Assembly (NCBI RefSeq): GCF_003473485.1
Contig: NC_053043.1
Coordinates: 9,124,001 to 9,188,000, forward strand
Source: Medicago truncatula
Taxonomy: Eukaryota > Streptophyta > Magnoliopsida > Fabales > Fabaceae
Direction: 5' to 3'
Length of the DNA: 64,000 bases
Made by a program: the position numbers and the translations under genes. This document shows, in pieces, positions 10,501 to 22,985 of the stretch (the first letter of the stretch is position 1; the number at the start of each line of letters is the position of its first letter). The notes beneath the pieces are model-generated. The model searched no databases and was not told where the DNA came from. It saw only the letters and a list, made by a program, of their open reading frames with translations.

Positions 10501-13224
10501 CACACAAAATAAAGACAATAACAAATTATTGAAAAATAATTTGGCAGATATCAGTATCTGAATAGATCCTCTTTTTCCATTAGACTCTGTCTACAGCCAC
10601 AAATCACTATGTAAAGATATCCTTCCTTTCCATTTCCACCAAAATAATCCTTGTCTCCCTCCAACACTCTCTGATTCTCATTCTTTGGTACTTTTTTGTA
10701 GAGTTCTTATTCTGATATTTGAATCATGTCACTTTCAGCATTACAGTTGTTATCTTATTCATCAAAAAAGTTTCAAACCTGCATTTTTTGTAGATGTTTT
10801 TCCAAATCCTATCCTCACAAAAACTACCACCATTTTTTGTATGAGTTCTCATTAGTTAACTTTATTTCGTAACCACAGCACTCAACACCTTTCACCACAT
10901 GGCATCTATATTTTCATTTTGGTACATTCATGCTATCGTGAATTCCATTTCTTAAACAAAAAATCATAAATCTTGTTCCTGATTCTAGTTTCATCAAAAC
11001 TTAGACCAACTTATAGCCCAAGTAGTACCACAAAGTTAACCAAAAACTAATTTGTACCTATACTTCTGCCATTCACAAAGCCGACAAAAAGGCATTTTTG
11101 TATCTTAACGAACACTAATAAAAAATTCTCAAAATAAAATTAAGATTCATCACACTTCTTATCTTCATTTTTGCCACTCTTTTTAATCACTAATAGATAA
11201 AACACATTCTATGAGGTAAATCTACGGGAATCATAACTGAAAATACCAGGTACAACAATCTTGGTCAGTTAATTATCAATTTCATTAAAAGATAATTAAA
11301 GTGTTAGGGCTAGGTATATGATCATCATCCGTCCATTGTTTAAAAACAAAATCATTTGACAGCACCATCGTGCCTATACCTCAATTTGAAATCCTATCAG
11401 TGATGCAGCGGCTAACCACTATTTTTAGATCTAACTAACTCACATGCATCAGGACAATTAAAAGTATCCAGAACCCCCATTCTGATCCTCAAGATTTTGC
11501 GAACATCAGTTTGTTCCCTGAGAGGCATTAAATAGCCCAGAACTTATTGTTTACCAATCAACTTCGTGACATTTGAGGACTAAATTGAGGGTTTACGGTT
11601 AATTGTACAATTATGTTGTCTATACTATAAAGCAATATTTCCTAATATAAAAATATAACCGACAAAAAAAGCTTTTCCCGGATGATCAGTAATCCATCCA
11701 AAAGATGTATTAATAAATAACCATATACCGACACAATGGAGAAATTGGTATCTACGCGCGAATATAGGCAATAACAAATTACTGTAAAATAATTTGGCAG
11801 ATATCAGTATCTTTGCCAAATAGATCCTCTTTTTCCATAAGACTCTGACTACGGCCACAAACGATTGTGTAATGTTATGTTTCCTTTCCATTTCTACAAA
11901 AAAGAATCCCTATCTCCTTCCGATACTCTTGGATTCTCATTCTGTGGTACTTTTTCATAGAGTTCTTATTCTGATATCTGAATCATGTAACTATCAGCAC
12001 TAAAGTTGTTCTTTTATTCATCATACAAGTTGCCAACTTACATTTATCATATTTACAGATTATTTTCCAAATCCAATCCTCACGTAAGATACCACAATTT
12101 TTTATAGGAATTCTCATCAGTTACTATTATCTCAACACCATGACACTCGACAGACACCGCTCGCTCACCACAAGGCATCCATATTTCCGTCTCCTACATT
12201 CATGCTAGAGTGAATTTCATTTCTTAAGCAAAGAATCAGAAATCTTGTTCTGATTCTAGTTTCATCTAACTAAAAACCAACTTATAACCCTAGTTCCGCA
12301 AAGTTAACCAAAAACTAATTTGAGCCTTTACTTTTGTCATTTGGAAAACCGCCAAAAAGACATTTTAGTATCTTACCGAACACTTGAAATAAAAAATAAT
12401 CTAAATCTAAACAGAATTAAGTTTCCTCACACTATGTATCTTCCTTTTCACCATTTTTTTAATCATTATTAGAAATGAAAAAATAAATAATTCTATGAAG
12501 TAAATCTACAAGAATCATCACTAATAAATACCATGAACAACAATCTTGGTCAGTTAATTATCAATTCCATAAAAATGCAAACAATTAACATAAACACAAA
12601 CAAGTCAATGTCAATTTTACAACTCCAGAATCAATTCTTGCTGCTCCAAACGTGGAACCAAACATATATATTAATATTAGCATCCATAAAATATCAATTC
12701 CAATTCCCATTCTCAACACTAAAACCCTATGAATTCATCCTATAGAACCCTAAACTAAACTAAACTCGTAAAACCCGAACAAAAACAGCCACGCTTTAAC
12801 CCACTAGCTACCTCGGCTACATGAATCAAACTACGCCATAATATCCAAATCCAATAAAAAGATAAATAACGAAAAGGAGTGCATTGTAATTGAAAATTAC
12901 CGGAACATATTTAAACTTGCGCCGCGGTGGCTCTTCCACCGGCTCCACCGCCGCATCCTTAACACTTCCATTTCCATTACCGTTGGCGTTGTTCTGGCTT
13001 TGAGTAATAGGAGTCCACTTAAAAAGAAGAAGATGAGAACCGTTATTACCGTTACTACCGTTAGCGTGATTTTGATTCGCGTTGTTGTTGTTGGAATTAG
13101 ATGAAGAAGATGAAGGTAAAACATGAACCCATTTCTTCTTCCATTTTCTAACCGGTCCGGTGAAAACCGTTGCCGGTCCGTAACGGGTCGAGGACCGCCC
13201 CAGTCGGGCCCCAACTCCTTCCAT
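7575..13224 (-). CDS. Conserved plant protein of unknown function (starts MEGVGARLGRSS)
   Basis: Three exons on the minus strand, 13224-12901 (108 codons), 9011-8838 (58 codons) and 7703-7575 (42 codons plus stop), give 208 aa. Both introns are phase 0 with GT-AG borders. The start is the first ATG and opens with MEGVGARLGRSSTRYGP, which I recognise as a widely conserved N-terminus in plant proteins of unknown role. A basic patch follows (VRKWKKKWVHV), then an Asn/Ser/Gly-rich low-complexity stretch at about 38-65, a HLLLFKWTPI motif and a basic RRKFKYVPV segment across the exon 1-2 junction. The last third is acidic, ending with a LNESLDLSLGL motif that resembles an LxLxL/EAR-type repression motif. 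No signal peptide or membrane helix is evident. From gene order it could be the counterpart of Arabidopsis At4g22320, an unverified recollection. Its function is unknown. Confidence 0.88.
10020..12580. repeat. Tandem duplication of about 1.28 kb within intron 1 of the unknown-protein gene
   Basis: Two consecutive copies, roughly 10020-11300 and 11301-12580, share a long series of phrases at a constant offset of 1280 bp. Examples are ATCCTATCAG at 10112 and 11392, and a shared CAGTTAATTATCAATT near 11268 and 12548. The copies differ by many substitutions and small indels, so the duplication is old. No terminal inverted repeats or coding content are visible. It accounts for most of the unusual intron length. 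Confidence 0.8.
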
Positions 13225-13505
13225 CTTAACTAACTAAACAGATCTGCCTTCCGATTACTGCGATCCACCTCTAACAATGACAAAAATTTTGGTTTTGTCT
13301 TTTAAACAAAAAAAAAAAATTGATATTTCGTTTTTGAGTTCTCTATGCAAAAACGCTTTTATTTCTCTCTCTATAAATTATAGTGTGTTTTGCTTGTTTT
13401 TATAGTTTAGTTTCCAGGTTTTATGATGAGTTATCCAATGGCTCGCATTAGCTATTGGTTATGTTGTATCCAATCAGCGCCGTCCACAAGTTGTTTGTTA
13501 CTCCA

Positions 13506-13726
13506 CTCTCTTAGAGTGTGTTTGGATTAGAAGAGAAAGGGAAAGGAAAGAAAGTAATAGGAAAGAATGTAAAAGGAATGAAATTGGATAGAAAGTGGGT
13601 AGAAAGTGAGATGATTTGTGTAGTTGTTTGGTTTGAGTGATAGTAAGAAGAAAATGAAAGGAAAAGATAATTATATAGTTAGTAAATTGACATAAAAATC
13701 CCTACATAATAGATATAATATTTAAA

Positions 13727-13769
<43 letters not shown>

Positions 13770-14130
13770 TACCGTCTTAAAATTTAAAACAAGTAATTTA
13801 TAAATACTTTTTTTTTGGTGGAAGTAATTTATAAGTATATTATATTATATTATAAATTAAAGAAAAGCATATTAATTAAAGAAAAAAATAACGTTGATAA
13901 TAATTTGTTTCAATGCAATGGTTATTTTGTAATTTATGCATTCCCTCATGTTTCTGCACTTTGTGGGAAAGAAAAGTTTTAGATCGTGGGTTCTACCAAA
14001 ATCACACTTTCTTTCCTTTGTGACATTGAACCAAACCATGGAAACACTGTGAAAACACGTTTATTGAGAAACTTTCTTTTCCTTGTGCGTGCTTTCCTTA
14101 ACCTATTTGTTGATCCAAACACACCCTTAG
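13506..14130. mobile_element. MITE-like element upstream of the unknown-protein gene
   Basis: The ends are inverted: TGTGTTTGGAT on the left and ATCCAAACACA on the right, near 13519 and 14115. They are flanked by CTCTTAGAG and CCCTTAGAG, a likely 9-bp target-site duplication with one mismatch, which suggests a Mutator-like non-autonomous element. AGGAAAG-rich inner ends pair with CTTTCCTT on the other side. The interior holds a long (AT)n run and no coding sequence. It lies about 300 bp from the start codon, so it may contribute promoter sequence. Confidence 0.65.
13729..13767. repeat. (AT)n microsatellite
   Basis: About 19 uninterrupted AT units inside the MITE-like element. Confidence 0.95.
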
Positions 14131-14139
14131 AGCACCTAC

Positions 14140-16860
14140 ATCCATCTCACTCATATGGGTGGTATAAATGGGTCTCATCTAATATTTTATATTATTTCAC
14201 AATTCTCAATTATTTAAACCACTCAACTACATTTTTTAAATATCTATACCACTCTTCTAAAATTTTAAAATGGGTTCCATTAATCTTACAATATACACCA
14301 ACTTTGTGTTTTAAATTAATAAAATATAGTTAAAAGGTGAAAAGTTGGGAGTTTTAATATAAAAACATTGATGTTGGCATTGCAAAAAGTGAAAGGCACC
14401 TCCCTCAAAAAAAAAAAGTGAAAGGCACTGTTGCATTGCAGTACCACCGTGGTATAGCATAGGGTGTCTTTGTTTCTCAAATATCAGTAAACCACGGTAG
14501 TAAAGTTCTTGAGAGAAGTAAAGACATCATCTAAGTCAACTGATATTTATGCTCTTAAGACTCTTTGTATTATTGTAAATTTACACCCCTCTAGCCACTT
14601 TATATAAGATTTGTTTTTAAAATATGAGATCTATATTGATTTCGTCCAATAAAAAAATGTTTATAGCGTTTCTCGTTGTTGTATATTCAAAGATTAACGT
14701 GAAATATGCATGATTTAAGAAGACTATCAAAAAGTATATTAGTTTGTCTCAAATTAAACTTCGCATGAAAGATTTTGTAAACAAAATGAATGTGTATATT
14801 GCACTCTTAACTAAGTAACCAAACTCGATAATAACATTTAGGGTGGAATCAAATTATATGATATCATATGATTAACCTACATTATATAATCAGGATATGG
14901 TCGTATAATTGGCAAGGCGGACAAGGCCCTGACTTTAGACTCCATATAAGATTGTTTAGTATGCCCCCCTTTATAACTCTTTTGTTATCATTTTTCAAAA
15001 CATATGAGAAACTTTTGAGAAGGTCATCCAATTTATAGGCATTATATGTCTGACACACTAAACTGTAAATTTCTCATGTTATGCTCCAAGAAGATCGTGC
15101 ATATTATTGACGTAACTTGCATCAATCAATTCATTTTTGGTCTTCAATTATAAAGGTGAATATAAGCCGCTTAAATGTGTAAAAAGCCACTTATTAAATG
15201 TGTCTTATGCATCGATACAATTTCATGTCGACCAACTCCCACTTAGTTTGTCTTTGTACCATATTGTATTAGGAGAAGTTCAGTATGATATAATTGTTTA
15301 AAGTTTGAGAGTGATTATCAAAGTGTGGACTATTCCCATAAACTATCATGTGTATTTATGACATGTTGAAGGATCTAAAGCAAATAATTTGATCTTTTAC
15401 GAAAACCATAATACATAATTCAATTTTTAACTACAAGAGCTCCAAAAAAATTAACTTACGTGTTTGGTTCAGTGATAGTTGAGATTCTCTTGTGTGCAAA
15501 TGAGACAGTGAAGTTTAAACCTAAAACATCAAGCATACTACTTAAACCTATATAAATTCTCCTTTTTTTTAAGGCAAATGAAATATATTACCAACAAAAA
15601 AGCATTATACCTAGCATGAGATCTATCGGAGAAGAATACCAATGTTTTACAAAAGGTTGCAAGTCGAAAATGAAAAGAGTGAAAAGGAAAGAGAACTATT
15701 AGCCAAAGCCCAAACAAAAAAAAAAACAAGGATGAAGCCACCATCTATGATAACCAAAAGCAATATTAATTTATTTTGCCTTTGGTCACCAACAAGAGAG
15801 TAACGTAGTTTTGTCCAAGAGACGATGAATCGAGTCTTTATTATTTTCAAAAATTATATCATTCCACTATTTCCAAATTACTCAGACATAAAGAACCAAA
15901 TTACGTGCATTATAGATCGTTGAACTCCAAAAATGCACGACAAAATTGAACAAAGTGATCTGAAATACATAAAGGATCAACCGAAGATATCTCAATCCAA
16001 TTACAAACAAGGTATCAAATAACGCTGAAAAGATTACATTCCAAAAACAAATGATTTTCCAATTCAAGGACACCACAACCACTCAAACAAAGTTGTGATT
16101 CATGATTTTTTTTAATAATTTAAACTAGCCCACCAAATTTGAGGAAGAACCAAACTCGTGACCTTGAGGAGTTGCACGTTTCAAGGTCTTAGCCAACACC
16201 ACCATGTCAATCTAAGTGGGTTTTTGTGATTCATGACTAGTGATGCCTCGTCTAAAGCTACCCTAAGTAGAAAGTCGACTGTGAAGAAACGCCAAACAAA
16301 TATAGATACCTATAGAGAAACATCCTTATACCAAATTAAATCCGAAACAAATGAATGAAATTGAGGTGCAGGATTAGCTAGCAAATGATACGCGCTGCTA
16401 ATCATATAATCAACAACATGATCTAATTGCAGTTATCACGGATCCTCTTTGCCAAAAATATTGTGAAGTAAAACTTTACTCTCTCCTACCAACTTTTCAT
16501 CTCACGCATACAACTTTCATTGCGAAAATCCTAAGGGCTTAGCTCAAAAGTCGAAAGATAATTCACTTTTTGTTATATTATTTTTAACTACAACTTATTC
16601 ATATTCTTTTCATATCCTTTTAAAAAAAATCACTTTTATTTATTTCTATCGTAGAACCAAAACACAATAAAAGGATCTTGTTAAAAAATTGAAATATCAA
16701 TCACTGAATAAAATAATAAGACATCTAACGGTGATAAATAAGGGCACATGATAGACCACATTATACAACACTGGAGCGTATAATTACCAAATTAACAATT
16801 TGATTAAGTTTTATTTCTACACCTCCTTTATATCCATCGGTTCAGTAAAAAATAAGTGGC
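14140..16860. other. Gene-free AT-rich region
   Basis: I find no coding exon on either strand; open stretches are short and lack coding bias. Near 16130-16240 a sequence with 'gaccttgaggagttgcacg' looks like a decayed common legume repeat. The remainder is unclassified, probably very old transposon debris. Confidence 0.4.
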
Positions 16861-16869
16861 CATGATACG

Positions 16870-16960
16870 TTTCCTAGGCCCAGCCCTGCATTTCGATTAT
16901 AAATACGCACCAGCCCTCACTTCAGACTCATATCTTCCTTAGGTTTAGGGTTTTACGGCT
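16870..16960 (+). promoter_or_regulatory. Orphan promoter-like segment with site II, TATA and telo-box motifs
   Basis: A GGCCCA motif (site II on the reverse strand) lies at about 16878, a TATA-like ATTATAAATAC near 16897 and TAGGGTTT (complement of the AAACCCTA telo-box) near 16946. This order and spacing are typical of plant ribosomal-protein and snoRNA gene promoters. Pyrimidine-rich sequence follows to about 17060, like a 5'UTR. The open frame after it (17076-17336) has no product I recognise, so the transcript, if any, is unidentified. Confidence 0.4.
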
Positions 16961-17339
16961 GATAGCTAACACAGATCTGAAGTCGCAGCAAATTTTTCAT
17001 TTTCGTTACTTTCAATTTTCCAAATTTCTCAATAGCAACTTCGCTTTCTTATGAATCTAATCCTATAATTCTGTATTGTGTGTTCAGTTTCTCTGTTTTT
17101 TATTTATGTTAATTTGTAACTATGCTACATTGTACCGAGAGAAGGGTGGTAACAAAAAAACCAATACCCTTAATCTTGAATGTGCCATTGTGGCTGTAGC
17201 TATATTAAATCGAAGAATCTTACTGGCCGGTTATTGTGACTCTGTCGATAAATCTGCTTACCGAGTTTCTCACATTTTTTTTAAGTTTCTTTCAATTTTA
17301 TTTTCTGTTCGATCCATTTTTTTGGTTTTAATTTGAGAA

Positions 17340-19130
17340 AGGAAGAAGAAAGAAATAAGCATGCGATTGGCTTATTTCGAAGACCTTTCTCTTATACTGA
17401 ACACTTTTGTTTTTTCAAAAGGGTAGCTTTCCAAGTAATTTGCTTTGATTTTCCAGCATCTTGCGTCTAACGTTGCCAACAGATAAATACACGTTATTGT
17501 GGATTGTTTTTATGCTTTATCAATCGATTGCATTTAGAAAAGATATATATATATATATGAGGATATGAGTGGTTAAGTTTGTTGTCTTAATTTTGGAGCC
17601 AGACTTCCATTAGATACTTACAGACTTCTATTTCACATCTCTCATTAATGATCTTGAGAGGCGGATGAGAGTATTGGTGAATCAACATTGTTGTGGTGAA
17701 TTGCGATGCGTTTTTTTTGGATAACCAACATCTCTCTTTATGAAAAATTACCGTAAACTTACACAATCTCCTTCTAACTCTTGCTTTTCACTAGCATCAA
17801 AAGAGTTGAAAATTTGTACAGGCTTGTGATTTATATATATTTAGTAGAGGCTGTTGTTTGCCTGCTAATGCACTGTTGGTCCTTCAAAAAGATTGCGTTT
17901 GTTAGTTGCAAAAACAGTTAATTAATAAAAATAAATCTTACACAAATGCAAATAAACTTTAGCTGAACGCCATTTATGATAGTATTACAGTGAACATAAA
18001 TAACAGTATAATTTTGTGGATCTAAATTCCCAATAGAAAAGCACATATTTGATGCAATCACACAATCTGGACATTTATATTTGGAATGGATGGAGTCGCA
18101 ATTTTTGACTTTGAATTGAGTTCTTTTCCTAAACTATCCTCCATGCCTCTCATCTCCTACGAAAATATGAAAATACCTCTCGATTTTAGAATATCAAAAT
18201 ACACCATTGTTTCAATGTGAATTCTCTCTTGTCTCTATTCTGATGTATCACGTTCTTCTCTGGTTCTTTTATTTTTTAAAGGGTCTTGTTAACTTGCCTG
18301 AGGCACTAGTTAACATTTTTCAAAACGGATGTGAGGCTTATTAATAATGATGAGTTGATATACAACATAAGATTATTAATAATAATTTATTTTATTTTTA
18401 ATGAATTATAGACCCCAAGAAAATCAACATTATTTTTCCGTATATTCATTATGTTTCTTTAAAGTTCAAACCCCTAAAAATCAAGAATCTTCATCTTCTC
18501 AGAGAATTGAAGTTGATTATGATTAATGTTGCTTTTTCCTGGGTTTTTTGATAAAAGAAGTTATTTAAGAATATTATTATTATTAATAGAGTTTAAATAT
18601 GTAAATTGTCCTTGTAAGTTAGCGTATTTTTTTGTTTTCGTCTTTATATCTTTTTTTGTTTTAAAACAACGTCGTATGTTATAAACTTTTTGTTTTTGGT
18701 CCTTGCTGTCATCATTGTTACAAAAATGCATATTTGTTAACGATGGCTGACATGATGCCTCTTATAGAGGGAAGAAATTCAAAAACAAGGATTAACAAAA
18801 TTTCAAATTAAAAACCTTGTTTTCATTTCTTCTTCTTCCTTCCACTTCTTCATCATTTTCAACCTCAACTTCATCAACCATAGAAGGCACCCTCTAGGAG
18901 TTTGCTCTTGAAGGTAGAGTGAGAGAGCTTACGACTTTGTTGATTGGGATTATTTGGAGTTCGTGCTAAAAAAAAAAAGGTTTTTGAGATAAATGGATGA
19001 ATAGAGTGGATGTGATATTGTATTTTAGTTAGGAATTTGTCAATGTTAGTGAACGGGTGTCCACTAGGAGACTTTAAAGTAGAAAAAGGTACTAATAGAC
19101 AAGAAGATTCACCAACTTCGTTCCTCTTTC
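17340..19130. other. Gene-free region with repeat fragments
   Basis: No coding exon recognised. Around 18590-18780 phrases such as 'gtttaaatatgtaaattgtcc' resemble one arm of long-TIR MULE/foldback elements. An (AT)n tract occurs near 17543. No complete element boundaries can be assigned. Confidence 0.35.
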
Positions 19131-19139
19131 ATGGAGGAC

Positions 19140-19310
19140 ATCAGGCGGGTTCGGGCTGAAAACCCAATTCCGCCTCAACCCGCGGGTTACATATACAGAC
19201 CCAATGCTGCCCATTTTCCCTTGCGGATTAGACGGGTCACGGGTCAATCAGGTTGCGGGTTTTACGGGCGGGTTAAAACGGATACAATGTCAAACTTAAA
19301 AAAAAAAAAA
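19140..19310. mobile_element. GC-rich CGGGTT-type repeat fragment
   Basis: Repeated CGGGTT/AACCCG phrases (GGCGGGTTCGGGCTG, CAACCCGCGGGTT, ACGGGTCACGGGTCAATC) followed by poly-A stand out from the AT-rich surroundings. This style of sequence occurs at the ends of some plant non-autonomous DNA transposons. A second stretch of the same style lies at 22800-22980. Confidence 0.4.
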
Positions 19311-19689
19311 AAAAACTGATCTAGTGAAGCAAGCAACAAGAGAAGAAAATAACTTGTATACAACTTAAAAAAACATGAAACAAATGAATAAAAAAATATG
19401 AAAAAGAAGACGAGAAGAAGGAAAGAAGAAGGAGAAGGTTGAATAAATAATCCAGATCTATTTGTTGTTGTATAACTTCCATTGGTACAAGGGAACAAGA
19501 TCTCAAACAAAGCAATTCGGTAGGAAAAAAAGACAAATCCAGTTCCATTTTGTGATTTAGCTTGTTTGTTAGCGGCGCATTTCATGAAGCAAGAAGAGAA
19601 TGTGATGCTTGTTGTACTGTGACTCTCAAAGCCAAAAATAAATTCAAAGGAAATAATAAATGTAAATAAAAGAGAGAGAGAGATATTAA

Positions 19690-20050
19690 GGGGTTCAGTT
19701 TTGCTTTTTAGTTTTTTAAAACTGTTTTATAAATCTGTTTTTGAAAACTGGTTTTCAGAAGTAAATAAAAAAATTCTGTTTGGTAGTTCTACTTTTAAAA
19801 ACTATTTTTGAGAAGAAAAATTTAAAAACTTGTTTGGTGGGTTTTTACAATAGTGAAGGAAAGGTTTCAAATATTTACAATAGTGCCATTAATAAAAGGT
19901 CTTGCTTTTCCGTATGTTTTTTAAAACAGAAAATCCAGAAGCAAAACATCTTTTAGATGTTTTCGTTTTCAGCTATTTATAAAAACTGAATTCTGAAACA
20001 GTTTTTCAAAGCCGGTGACAAAAAAAATAAAGCAAATCAAACAGGCCAGT
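19690..20050. repeat. MITE-like inverted repeat, degenerate
   Basis: Phrases such as 'tttttgaaaactggttttcag' on the left and 'ttttcagctatttataaaaactg' on the right are partly complementary around an AT-rich centre. Ends are not sharp and no target duplication is identifiable. Confidence 0.35.
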
Positions 20051-20228
20051 GGTTTTTTTTGGCATTTCCTTTTTACTAATTTTTTTTTAATGGCAATAAC
20101 TTGTATCATCAAATCAATCGAGAAAAAGTTTACGGTTTTGAACATTACTGCCAGTGGTTTACATTTTTCAAGGAAACTATTTAATACTATCATATTTAAT
20201 TATTATAGTCCCTGCATATTGTGTACTA

Positions 20229-20497
20229 CTTCCTCCGTCCCAAATTGTATGTCGCTTTGGAAAGAAAAAAAATTGTCTCAAATTATATGTCGCTTTACAA
20301 TACCAATGAAATATTAATGTTATTTTTCCTATTATATTCTTAACTATTAATTACTCTCTCTTCTTTCAATTATTTCATTTATCTTTTCCGATAATTTTGT
20401 AAAACAACTCATAATTTCTCTTCCCCACACAATATTAATTACATTTCTTAATACGTGTGAAATGGCCAAAACGTCATACAATTTGGGACGGAGGGAG
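20229..20497. mobile_element. Stowaway-like MITE
   Basis: Ends CTTCCTCCGTCCCAAATTGT and its complement ACAATTTGGGACGGAGGGAG are terminal inverted repeats with the typical Stowaway CTCCCTCCGTCC core. TA flanks both sides (20227-20228 and 20498-20499), the expected Tc1/mariner target duplication. It is 269 bp with no coding sequence. Confidence 0.85.
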
Positions 20498-20829
20498 TAC
20501 CAACCATATACTGTACACTGTATGTCTGTCATATGTTAGGTACTGGTTATACGGCTCCGTTTATGGTGGGCAACCTTAATAGGTCACCTAACATAGGAGA
20601 CTTAGTGTTTTTTTTGTTTTGTTTTCAAATGAATATAAACCATAGGATGAAGGTTAATCAACCCTTGGATCAAGATGTTTATTATACACATCCAACACCC
20701 AATTACTTTCAACTATTAGTTCTCTCCCACGCCACTGATCCCTCTTGCTCTTTCTCGTTGATGGATATTGGATAATCACATGAGAATAATTGTTGGGAAA
20801 AAACTCCAGAACGTGATGATTTAAATTTT

Positions 20830-21877
20830 GGGTTAATTATGTTTAAAGTTCTTATAAATAAACGAGCTTCCAACATTGATCCCTATTTAAATTTTATTAA
20901 ATTTTTCATCCTCAACGTTTTTTTTTTCGTTTACAAGTTGTCCTTGCCGTCAAATTGTGCTGACTAAGCTAACAGAATGCTGACTCAGACATGCCACATG
21001 GACATTTCAAGTGACATGGCTGCCATGTGGTAAATGACATCATATGTTTTTTGTCCCTATAAAATTGGGACCTTTTAAGTTTAGTCCTTACTTAATTATA
21101 ATAGTGTTTTTAGTCCATATAAAAAAATTATGCACTCAGTTTTAGTCCTTAGTAAATTTAAATTTGTTTAATTATGCTTAAACTTTTAAGATTTAGAACA
21201 ACTTTTTGCACAAGTGTTAAGAACATTACGAAAAGTTCATCTACAAAAAATTATCTCAAAATTTTATTTTTGCATCCCGAATTTTGTTACTTTTATTTTG
21301 AACTTTTGTCTATTAAAAAAATCCATATTTAATTTATTTCATATTAAAAAATTCTAAATTTATTAAACGAGCCGTTTGTAATGATCTAAACTTGTATAAA
21401 AAAAATCATTGAAAAATTTAAGAGTTTAAGGATAGTTACAAAAAATTTTGAGATAATTTTTTGCAGATAAACTTTTCGTGATGTTCTTAATACTTGTGCA
21501 AAAACTTGTTAAAAGTCTTAAAAGTTTAAGCATAATTAAACAAATTTAGATTTAGCAGAGACTAAAACTGAGTGCATAATTGTTTTATATGGACTAAAAA
21601 CACTATTATAATTAAGTAAGGACTAAACTTAAAAGGTCTCAATTTTATAGGGACCTAAAACATATGATGTCATTTATCACATGGCAACCATGTCACTTGA
21701 AATGTCCACGTGGCATGTCTGAGTCAGCATTCTGTTAGCCTAGTCAACACAGTTTGACGGCAAGGACCAAACTTACAAACCGAAAAAAACGTTGGGGATG
21801 AAAAATTTAATAAAATTTAAATAGGAACCAATGTTGAAAGCTCGCTTATTTATAGAGACCTTAAACATAATTAACCC
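20830..21877. mobile_element. Long-TIR foldback element, MULE-type, with 9-bp target duplication
   Basis: A 1,048-bp element whose halves are reverse complements over about 440 bp per arm. It starts GGGTTAATTATGTTTAA and ends in the complement, TTAACCC. Matching blocks include ACATGCCACATGGACATTTC against GAAATGTCCACGTGGCATGT, and AACACTATTATAATTAAGTA against its complement. The loop is about 160 bp and AT-rich. TTAAATTTT flanks both sides (20821-20829 and 21878-21886), a perfect 9-bp direct repeat, which fits Mutator-like transposition. No transposase is present, so it is non-autonomous. Confidence 0.9.
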
Positions 21878-22011
21878 TTAAATTTTTTATGCAAAGTTGG
21901 AAAATAAAAATTAAACTCAATTGTTCATTATACAATTGGTAGTACGGTATCCTTCCTATGAATTTTTTTGGTTCCCAAACTACCCTCATTCACCAGGTCA
22001 CTCTAGGTTTC

Positions 22012-22780
22012 TCACATCACCGTACACTCACCATCCTTCAAACCATCTTCCTTACTGGAAGTAGTTCTTTGGCACCCATAATTTTCAGAGAGCTCACATG
22101 CATTGAAAACAAATGAAGAGAGAAAGCCGTGAAGGAAAAATCCCCATTGAAGAGTTTGAGTGGAAGTGAAAAAGGAAGAAGAAGTAGTTTGGGGAAGAAA
22201 GATATAAAGTAGATGACTATGTACATATTGAAAATATAAATCTCTATGAGTGGTAGCCATTGATGATTGTGTTTGAAGCTTATGGGCTTAATTTTATGGG
22301 GATTATTTTGATTAAAATGTATTAATATTATTAATTCTCACTTTAAATCCGAAATTAAATTCTGGAAAAATTATTATTTTATGATGTTGAATTTAATCTT
22401 TAAATGCTCACCCAAAAATGCAGTGATGAGCTTGAATCATGTTTTATTTTTATTATTTTTAATTCAGTCAAAATAATCAACTGTCCAAAATTCTTGTCCA
22501 TATTGTGATTTGTTGCTGTAGAATTGGGTTAAAGGTTGCTGCAAATCTCAGTTGTTTGTGAGGAAGAAGGCTCCGTACCAAGAATGAGAGGAGAGGAGGG
22601 GGAAAAAGGAAGAAAATAAAAATATATTAGGTGTTTGTTGGTTTATGCTAACTATCATAGAGGTTCATAATCCAACGGCTGACTTCTATTTATTTTGCAA
22701 AAAAAAAATAAAAATTCAAGTCTCCTACGGTAGGACTAAAGAGGTCTCCCACCGTAGCCTTAGTCCTGGTTATACTGTAT
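22012..22780. other. Region without recognised gene
   Basis: A minus-strand open frame of 82 codons (22260-22012) starts with ATG, but its product resembles nothing I know and has no supporting exon. The rest is AT-rich with no recognised feature. Confidence 0.3.
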
Positions 22781-22784
22781 TATA

Positions 22785-22985
22785 GCTTCTCCAATATAAT
22801 ACGCATCTTCGGGCGGGTTCGGGTACCCGCGGGTGAAATTCCTTCACCCGTCTCCGCCCATATATACCCTTGTATACCCGTAGTTCTGATCCGTTTGACC
22901 CGAGGACCCGCTTTAACCCACTCAGATCGTTTTTTTTTTTTTTTGGGTTGGGCCGGGCCACGGGTTCTTGTCCAGCCCTACATAT
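22785..22985. mobile_element. GC-rich terminal fragment of a hAT-like repeat
   Basis: Read on the minus strand it starts TAGGGCTGGACAAGAACCC and continues with CCGGCCCAACCC and CGGGTACCCGAACCCGCCC. That opening is common at ends of plant hAT-type non-autonomous elements. The other end was not found, so this is called as a fragment. Confidence 0.4.

Noticed and set aside
12826-12900. Extension of the first exon of the unknown-protein gene past 12901
   Set aside because: A GT donor at 12900 and the in-frame acceptor at 9012 give a better, conserved junction (KYVP-VAVLEEQ); the read-through tail is intronic.
17076-17336. 86-codon plus-strand open frame after the orphan promoter
   Set aside because: The product has no recognisable family, is Leu/Phe-rich at both ends as random AT-rich sequence tends to be, and lacks splice-supported partners.
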